Assembly: GCA_964537875.1 (NCBI GenBank)
Contig: CAZIDN010000019.1
Coordinates: 1-56,682 of the forward strand
DNA: 56,682 bases
Source: JAPKZH01 sp964537875
GTDB taxonomy: Bacteria; Acidobacteriota; Aminicenantia; Aminicenantales; UBA4085
Direction of reading: 5' to 3'
The first letter of the stretch is position 1; the number at the start of each line of letters is the position of its first letter. The translations under genes were made by a program, and so were the position numbers. This document shows positions 51,946-56,682 of the stretch, one piece after another. The notes beneath the pieces were generated by a model. The model was not told the origin of the DNA. It was given only the letters and a program-made list of their open reading frames with translations, and did no database searches.

Positions 51946-53421
51946 TTATTTATCAACAATTTCTCTGAAGCGGCCATAAGCGGCCTGCCAACGCTTTGTC
52001 TCGCGCGGCTCGTAAGTCTGAAGCTCAGCCGAATTGGCGACGATCCTCCGGATTTCCTCGAGGGACCGGACATGTCCGAGCGCCAGAGCCTGCCCCATGA
52101 TGTTGCCGATGGCCGTCGCCTCAACGGGACCGGTGATGACCGGAAGCGATGTTGCGTCGGCCGTGAATTGGCAGAGCGTGACGTGTTGACTTCCGCCGCC
52201 GATGATGTGGATTTTTTCAATCGGGTGAGGGGAGACCTGCTTCAATTCCTCAAGGACCACACGATATTTCAGGGCCAGGCTTTCGATGGCGCAGCGGAGG
52301 ACCTCTCCCGGAGTCAAAGGAACAGCTTGACCGGTCTTCCGGCAGAAATGTTGGATGGCTGAGGGCATATCGGGAGGGTTGAGGAAATCCGGGGCGTCCG
52401 GATCGATCATGGCTTTGAAAGCCGGCGCTGATGCCGCCATATCCCTCATCTCGTCATAGCTCAGCGGGCGGTCCGCGCTCCATTTTTTCCGGCACTGCTG
52501 GACGAGCCAGAGACCCGTGACGTTTTTCAAAAACCGCGTCGTGCCCTCCATCCCGCCTTCATTGGTGAAATTTAGCTTGAGTGTCTGAGGCGTGATGAGC
52601 GGCTGCGGCGATTCGATCCCCATCAGGGACCAGGTCCCGGAGCTGATGTAGGCCCAATTCTTGCCGAGAGCTGGGACGGCAGCGACGGCTGAGCCCGTGT
52701 CGTGGCCGGCCGATGCGACAACGGGGACGTCACCGAGGCCCGTCTCCTGGGACACGGCGGGCAGGATTGATGCGACGACCGTGCCGGGACGGAGAGGGCT
52801 TTGCATGATGGATCTGGAGATGCCGAGGGCCGAGAAAAGCTCTTCATTCCAACTTCCTTGGCGCGGATTATAAAGCTGGGAGGTCGAAGCGATGGTCGCT
52901 TCGGTCGTTTTCACTGCGGTCAGAAGATATGTGAATAGGTCCGGCATGAAAAGCAGGTCGGTCGCGGACTTGAGAAAAGGGGAATTGTCGAGAACGAGGG
53001 CGTACAGTTGAAACAGCGAGTTGAACGGCATGAACTGGATGCCGGTGAGCTCGTAGATTCTTTCTTTCGGGAATATCTCGAGGAATTTTTTCATGGCCTG
53101 GACGTTTCTCGGGTCGCGGTAGGCATAAGGCAGACCGAGAATGCTCCCGTCGCCGGCCAGCAGTCCGAAATCGACCCCCCAAGTGTCCACGGCCAGGCTT
53201 TCGAGCCGGGCGGTGATCTCCGAGGCGCAGATTTTCATGCCTTTCTTGATGTCTTCGAAAAGGTTGTAGATATTCCAGTGCAGGTGTCCCAAGAGCGAGA
53301 ACGGTCCGTTCGGAAAGCGATGAAGCTCCCGGATGCTGAGGGTTTCACTTTCCAGGCTGCCTAGGACTGCCCGGCCGCTCTCCGCGCCCAAGTCAAAGGC
53401 CAGAAAATTCCGCCGACTCAT
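51946..53421 (-). CDS. rhaB: Rhamnulokinase
   Basis: 491 residues from the ATG at 53421 (E. coli RhaB has 489); the frame extends 33 bases upstream without a better ribosome-binding site. It has the two-domain sugar kinase fold: FLAFDLGAESGRAVLG for the phosphate loop, VDTWGVDFGLL, ASAGHDTGSAVAAVP with the catalytic aspartate, SSGTWSLMG, and the adenosine motif IIGGGSQHVTLCQFTAD. It phosphorylates L-rhamnulose at position 1. It is the first gene of the rhamnose run. The next step, rhamnulose-1-phosphate aldolase (RhaD), is not encoded in this window. Confidence 0.95.
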   Translation of the reverse strand: MSRRNFLAFDLGAESGRAVLGSLESETLSIRELHRFPNGPFSLLGHLHWNIYNLFEDIKKGMKICASEITARLESLAVDTWGVDFGLLAGDGSILGLPYAYRDPRNVQAMKKFLEIFPKERIYELTGIQFMPFNSLFQLYALVLDNSPFLKSATDLLFMPDLFTYLLTAVKTTEATIASTSQLYNPRQGSWNEELFSALGISRSIMQSPLRPGTVVASILPAVSQETGLGDVPVVASAGHDTGSAVAAVPALGKNWAYISSGTWSLMGIESPQPLITPQTLKLNFTNEGGMEGTTRFLKNVTGLWLVQQCRKKWSADRPLSYDEMRDMAASAPAFKAMIDPDAPDFLNPPDMPSAIQHFCRKTGQAVPLTPGEVLRCAIESLALKYRVVLEELKQVSPHPIEKIHIIGGGSQHVTLCQFTADATSLPVITGPVEATAIGNIMGQALALGHVRSLEEIRRIVANSAELQTYEPRETKRWQAAYGRFREIVDK

Positions 53422-53446
53422 TCCGTCTCTTTTAATACCACGATTC

Positions 53447-53458
53447 GGGGTCAAACCT
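53447..53458. repeat. Half-site of the family A palindrome
   Basis: GGGGTCAAACCT, identical to the first 12 bases of the family A arm, lies 21 bases before a complete copy. It may be the remnant of a second element. Confidence 0.5.
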
Positions 53459-53479
53459 CAACATTCAACAAATAGGACC

Positions 53480-53545
53480 GGGGTCAAACCTACTCGTTAC
53501 GCATGTTCCCCTGGAGTATTGTGCGTAACGAGTAGGTTTGACCCC
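53480..53545. repeat. 66-base palindromic repeat, family A copy 2
   Basis: Perfect 24-base arms beginning GGGGTCAAACCTACTCG enclose an 18-base loop with TCCCCTGGA. It lies between the divergent rhaB and yjbQ genes. Confidence 0.88.
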
Positions 53546-53612
53546 ATAAACTTATCCTCTTTTCCTCGGCGTCCATTTTTTGTATGATTATGCCGCGATT
53601 AGGAGTTCATCC

Positions 53613-54032
53613 ATGAAAATCATCAGTGATTCCGTAAGCTTCGCGACCGAGGGTTTCAACGATATGAAAGACTTGACGGGCCTGGTGGAAAAACGGCTCA
53701 TAGCCAACCGGCTCAAAGACGGCATCGTCAATATCTTCGTCCCCGGTTCCACGGGGGGGTTGACAACTATCGAATACGAGCCGGGCCTGATCGAGGATTT
53801 TTCCCGGTTGATGGAAAAAATCGCGCCGAGCAATATCCCTTACAATCATGATAAGCGGTGGGGCGACGGCAACGGGTTCTCCCACGTCCGAGCCTCCCTG
53901 ATCGGGCCGTCCATAAACGTCCCTTTTTCGGAGGGAAGGCTCAGCCTGGGCACATGGCAGCAGATTGTCTTCGTGGACTTTGACAACCGAGCGAGGACCC
54001 GGACGGTCCTGCTTCAGTTTATGGGAGTGTAA
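53613..54032 (+). CDS. YjbQ / UPF0047 family protein
   Basis: 139 residues from the ATG at 53613, which has AGGAG seven bases upstream. Family marks: GIVNIFVPGSTGGLTTIEYEPGL, NIPYNHDKRWGDGNGFSHVRAS, GPSINVPFSEGRLSLGTWQQIVFVDFD, and RTRTVLLQFMG, quoted here in parts. Members are small trimeric proteins of the secondary thiamine-phosphate synthase type; weak activity in thiamine synthesis is reported, but the main role is uncertain. The histidine and acidic residues of the NHDKRWGDGN stretch would form the active site. A nuclease-like gene follows after 13 bases, probably in the same transcript. Confidence 0.9.
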   Translation: MKIISDSVSFATEGFNDMKDLTGLVEKRLIANRLKDGIVNIFVPGSTGGLTTIEYEPGLIEDFSRLMEKIAPSNIPYNHDKRWGDGNGFSHVRASLIGPSINVPFSEGRLSLGTWQQIVFVDFDNRARTRTVLLQFMGV

Positions 54033-54045
54033 GCGGCCCTTGGGC

Positions 54046-55383
54046 ATGAATATCGCAGATAAACTCAAGCGTCTGAAAAAAGAGCGGGAGCTGCGCTCTC
54101 GCGTTTCGAGGACCCGGCCCGGCGCGATCGAAGACACCTGGGAGAAGATCAATCGGGCGGAAGAATTATCGGTCAAAGAAAAGCTTCAAAAGCTCATCGA
54201 CCTGACCGGGGCCAAGAAAGAGAAGGGGCCGGCAAAAACGGCGGCCGAACCGGTCCCGCGCGAGCCGCTGCTGTTCTACGAAAATCCCTATCCTCTTCAG
54301 ACGAAATATGGAAAAAGTATCCTGGCCGACGGCCTGAAGATCAAGGGCGACGTCCTTTATTATTTGGGCCGGGACAGCGCCTTCGAAGCCCTCGATCTTT
54401 CGACGGCGCTTTTCGTGGATCTTGAAACGACGGGCTTAGCCGGCGGCACGGGGACGGTGCCCTTCCTCGTTGGCATGGGCTATTACCGGGACAATCGATT
54501 CAACGTCGCCCAGTATTTCCTGGGCGAGCTCGCCGATGAAGAGCGGATGATCAAGGAGCTCGGCCGCTTTTTTTCCGAGATGAATTTTCAATCCGTCGTG
54601 ACGTACAACGGGAAGGCTTTCGATATGCCGCTGCTCGAAACGCGGTTTATCTTGTACAGGCGGCCTTTCCCGCTGTCCGACCTGCCGCATTTGGATTTGC
54701 TCTTCTCCGCGCGAAGCCTCTGGAAGCACAAGCACGAAAGCTGCCGTCTTTTTCATCTGGCCCAGCAGATCGTCGAGGCGGAGCGCGCCGAGGACATTCC
54801 TTCCGCCGAGATCCCCTCCAGGTATTTTGAGTTTTTGAGGACTGGAAATTTTTCTCTGATGGAGCCGGTCCTCTATCACAACCAGGAGGACATCCTTTCG
54901 CTCCTGGGCCTGGCCATTGCCGCGGCGAAGCTTTTTTTAGAGGGGCGCGAACCGCCGGATAGCGAAGATTTCGATGCCATGGATCTGATCGGCGTGGGGA
55001 AGGTCTTTGAGAGCGCCGGTCATGTCGAGAAGTCCATGGAACTGTTCCAGCGCGCCCTGGAAGGCGATTTGCCCCAAGAGCTGGCCCTCAACATCAAACG
55101 CAAGCTTTCCTATCATTTCAAGAAAAACGAAGACTGGGAAAGGGCCATCTCGCTCTGGCAGGACCTCTCCCAGGAGGACCAGTTGTTTTGTTATAAAGAG
55201 CTGGCCATGTATTTTGAGCATAAGACCGGGAAATTGGAAGATGCCAAACGAATGGCCGAGGAAGGCCTGACCATATCCATGAATGTTTCGCTGAACTTCC
55301 AGAGGGATTTTGAACACAGGCTGGAGAGGCTCAACGATAAAATCCGAAGGCTGCAGGCTAAGGCCAAGAAAGGCCGGCCGTGA
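54046..55383 (+). CDS. YprB-like DEDD exonuclease-fold protein with helical-repeat tail
   Basis: 445 residues from the ATG at 54046; the frame opens upstream inside yjbQ. After a basic N-terminal helix (about 1-70), an RNase H-like DEDD domain spans about 120-310. Its acidic residues are in FVDLETTGLAGG, FDMPLLETR, LPHLDLL and HNQEDILSL, so all four expected positions are present. The C-terminal part (about 320-445) consists of helical pairs of TPR type (ESAGHVEKSMELFQRALEGD, SYHFKKNEDWERAISLWQDL). The likely role is 3'-5' nuclease on RNA or DNA; substrate unknown. Weak ribosome-binding site. Confidence 0.85.
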   Translation: MNIADKLKRLKKERELRSRVSRTRPGAIEDTWEKINRAEELSVKEKLQKLIDLTGAKKEKGPAKTAAEPVPREPLLFYENPYPLQTKYGKSILADGLKIKGDVLYYLGRDSAFEALDLSTALFVDLETTGLAGGTGTVPFLVGMGYYRDNRFNVAQYFLGELADEERMIKELGRFFSEMNFQSVVTYNGKAFDMPLLETRFILYRRPFPLSDLPHLDLLFSARSLWKHKHESCRLFHLAQQIVEAERAEDIPSAEIPSRYFEFLRTGNFSLMEPVLYHNQEDILSLLGLAIAAAKLFLEGREPPDSEDFDAMDLIGVGKVFESAGHVEKSMELFQRALEGDLPQELALNIKRKLSYHFKKNEDWERAISLWQDLSQEDQLFCYKELAMYFEHKTGKLEDAKRMAEEGLTISMNVSLNFQRDFEHRLERLNDKIRRLQAKAKKGRP

Positions 55384-55425
55384 TGAAAAAGCAGTCATAC
55401 GGTCGTCGTAAAACATCATTTTATT

Positions 55426-55461
55426 GTCATCGCGAGCGAGAGCGGCGAGCCTGGAAATCCC
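55426..55461. repeat. Degenerate family E-like repeat
   Basis: On the minus strand it ends CTCGCTCGCGATGAC, like 34726-34739 (CTTCGCTCGCGATGAC at 34724-34739), and recalls the CGCTTCGCT core of family E copies 1 and 2. It lies just upstream of the alcohol dehydrogenase gene. Confidence 0.35.
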
Positions 55462-55477
55462 GTGGGAGAATGAAGCC

Positions 55478-56476
55478 ATGAAAGCGATGATTTTAGGGCA
55501 GTTCGGTCCGATTGAAAAAAATCCTTTGGAGCTTGCCGATATGCCTGTGTCTCGGCCCGGCCCTGAGGACATTCTTATCAAAGTCAAAGTCTGCGGGGTT
55601 TGCCATACAGACCTTCATACGGTTGAGGGAGAACTCCTTGAAGCTGTGCTGCCCGTCATTCCCGGGCACCAGGTCGTGGGAATTGTGGAGGGGGCGGGGC
55701 AGGGGACTGGCCGCTTTAAAAAAGGGGATCGTATCGGCGCGGCATGGCTGCATTACGCCTGCGGCAAATGCGCCTTCTGCTTAAGCGGGCGGGAGAATTT
55801 GTGCGAAAACGGCCGCTTCACCGGCTATCATGTCAACGGCGGGTACGCCGAATACATGACCATCCCTGAGAAATTCGCCTATGCCATTCCGGAAATCTTT
55901 ACTGACGAGGAAGCTTCTCCGCTTCTGTGCGCTGGAATTATCGGCTACCGCGCCTTGCGGCTAAGCGAGATCAGGCAGGGCGGATGCCTGGGGCTGTATG
56001 GATTCGGAGCGTCTGCGCATGTGGCGATCCAGGTCGCCGGATATTGGGGATGCCGAGTTTATGTGTTTTCCAGGAGCAAGGAACATCAGGACCTCGCCCG
56101 AAAGCTGGGCGCGGCATGGACGGGATCGGCCCAAGAATCCCCGCCGACGAAAACGGATAGCGCGATTATCTTCGCACCAGCCGGGCCGCTGGTCCTCGAT
56201 GCGCTGTTGAATACGGAGAAGGGCGGAACGGTCGCCTTGGCCGGGATCTATATGACGCCAATCCCGGAAATGGATTACCAGAAATATCTCTATCACGAGC
56301 GTACGCTGCGAAGTGTCGCCAACGCCACCCGCCAGGACGGAGAAGAGCTGCTCAAGATCGCGGCAGAAATCCCGATCCGGACCACAACCCGAATTTTTCC
56401 TTTGGCTGAAGCAAACAAGGTATTGCGCCTTCTCAAGGAAGGCCAGATCAGCGGCGCCGCCGTCTTGAAAATATAG
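55478..56476 (+). CDS. Zinc-dependent alcohol dehydrogenase family protein
   Basis: 332 residues from the ATG at 55478, with GGGAG about ten bases upstream. Catalytic zinc site: C in CGVCHTDLH and the following H and E residues. The structural zinc lobe has four cysteines in CGKCAFCLSGRENLC. The nucleotide-binding turn reads YGFGASAHVA, a variant of GxGxxG. It belongs to the medium-chain dehydrogenases, close to the AdhP-like group that uses NAD(P)H with alcohols and aldehydes. It stands alone after the YprB-like gene and is followed by a family A repeat and tRNA-Arg. Confidence 0.92.
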   Translation: MKAMILGQFGPIEKNPLELADMPVSRPGPEDILIKVKVCGVCHTDLHTVEGELLEAVLPVIPGHQVVGIVEGAGQGTGRFKKGDRIGAAWLHYACGKCAFCLSGRENLCENGRFTGYHVNGGYAEYMTIPEKFAYAIPEIFTDEEASPLLCAGIIGYRALRLSEIRQGGCLGLYGFGASAHVAIQVAGYWGCRVYVFSRSKEHQDLARKLGAAWTGSAQESPPTKTDSAIIFAPAGPLVLDALLNTEKGGTVALAGIYMTPIPEMDYQKYLYHERTLRSVANATRQDGEELLKIAAEIPIRTTTRIFPLAEANKVLRLLKEGQISGAAVLKI

Positions 56477-56494
56477 TGTCATCGCCTCCGGATT

Positions 56495-56560
56495 GGGGTC
56501 AAACCTACTCGTTACGCATGGTCCCCTGGAGAAATGTGCGTAACGAGTAGGTTTGACCCC
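56495..56560. repeat. 66-base palindromic repeat, family A copy 3
   Basis: Perfect 24-base arms and an 18-base loop with TCCCCTGGA, as in copy 2. Its right arm ends GGTTTGACCCC and supplies the -35 box of the tRNA promoter. Confidence 0.88.
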
Positions 56561-56581
56561 GTGACGGATTATTGGCATAAT
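56553..56581 (+). promoter_or_regulatory. tRNA promoter with -35 inside the repeat
   Basis: TTGACC (56553-56558), 17-base spacer, CATAAT (56576-56581). Each box matches the sigma-70 consensus at five of six positions. Transcription would begin near 56588, about 12 bases before the tRNA. Confidence 0.6.
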
Positions 56582-56599
56582 AAGGCCCGATTACCCGGC

Positions 56600-56673
56600 G
56601 CGCCAGTAGCTCAGTTGGATAGAGCGCCTGACTACGAATCAGAAGGTCGGAGGTTCGAGTCCTCTCTGGCGCG
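56600..56673 (+). tRNA. tRNA-Arg (anticodon ACG)
   Basis: Acceptor stem GCGCCAG pairs with CTGGCGC (56666-56672), discriminator G at 56673. The D arm begins GCTC...GAGC, the anticodon loop is CTACGAA with anticodon ACG, and the T arm contains GGTTCGAGTCC. The anticodon stem has one C-A mismatch at its first pair. CCA is not encoded and a short T-run follows at the window edge. Confidence 0.95.
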
Positions 56674-56682
56674 CTCCCTTTT

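Noticed and set aside
51130..52362. 410-codon open frame on the plus strand
   Set aside because: Antisense to rhaA and rhaB, both recognised with full-length family matches.
19275..56560. CRISPR array
   Set aside because: The three family A repeats are palindromic, lie far apart with genes between them and have no spacer-like regularity; no cas gene is present.

Overview
The window reads as chromosomal DNA of a Gram-negative, GC-rich bacterium. It encodes an outer-membrane TolC channel, a beta-barrel protein, a TonB-like protein, a lipoprotein, Sec and Tat export signals, and sigma-54 regulation. The gene repertoire and the style of the proteins suggest an uncultured lineage such as Candidatus Aminicenantes or a relative. 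This is an impression that I could not test. There are no rRNA genes, CRISPR arrays or complete insertion sequences. One tRNA-Arg lies at the right edge.

Region 1 (1-19.3 kb) is the most unusual part. It is an export locus with seven paralogous ABC-2 permeases, two ABC ATPases (one cut by the window edge), a TolC channel, and a secreted, membrane-anchored NEW3-like protein. The N-terminal helical hairpin of that protein carries the R-x3-L-x6-S spacing used by periplasmic adaptors to dock on TolC. A minus-strand operon runs TolC, adaptor-like protein, two AT-rich permeases, ATPase, three permeases. A divergent plus-strand run holds two more permeases, then a GAF histidine kinase, an NtrC-type sigma-54 activator and a small beta-barrel protein. 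I see three -24/-12 sigma-54 promoter matches: one for each divergent arm and one for the beta-barrel gene. A tandem pair of palindromes lies between the divergent promoters. This suggests a self-contained, sigma-54-controlled, multi-permease tripartite exporter.

Region 2 (19.3-32.3 kb) holds a lipoprotein, two exported peptidases (M24 and M28), a nitroreductase, a membrane metallophosphoesterase, a GNAT-like protein, a secreted six-hairpin glycosidase, a TonB-like protein and an exported protein of unknown function.

Region 3 (32.4-42.6 kb) is mainly a minus-strand run. It has a disulfide oxidoreductase, three alkaline-phosphatase-superfamily phosphodiesterases in tandem, a small helix-turn protein, a YidC/Oxa1-like membrane protein and a PLP aminotransferase. 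A class III aminotransferase is divergent from it.

Region 4 (42.7-53.4 kb) combines L-rhamnose use (alpha-L-rhamnosidase, rhamnose isomerase, rhamnulokinase) with an HD-GYP protein, a HEAT-repeat protein that shares its N-terminal domain, and a membrane glycosyltransferase with a TPR tail. No rhamnulose-1-phosphate aldolase is present.

Region 5 (53.6-56.7 kb) holds YjbQ, a YprB-like exonuclease with a helical tail, a zinc alcohol dehydrogenase and tRNA-Arg(ACG).

The spacers are rich in palindromic repeats of several families. The most striking is a pair of elements (20666-20791 and 48730-48865) with a nearly identical structured core. It is enclosed in long inverted arms whose sequence differs completely between the copies.
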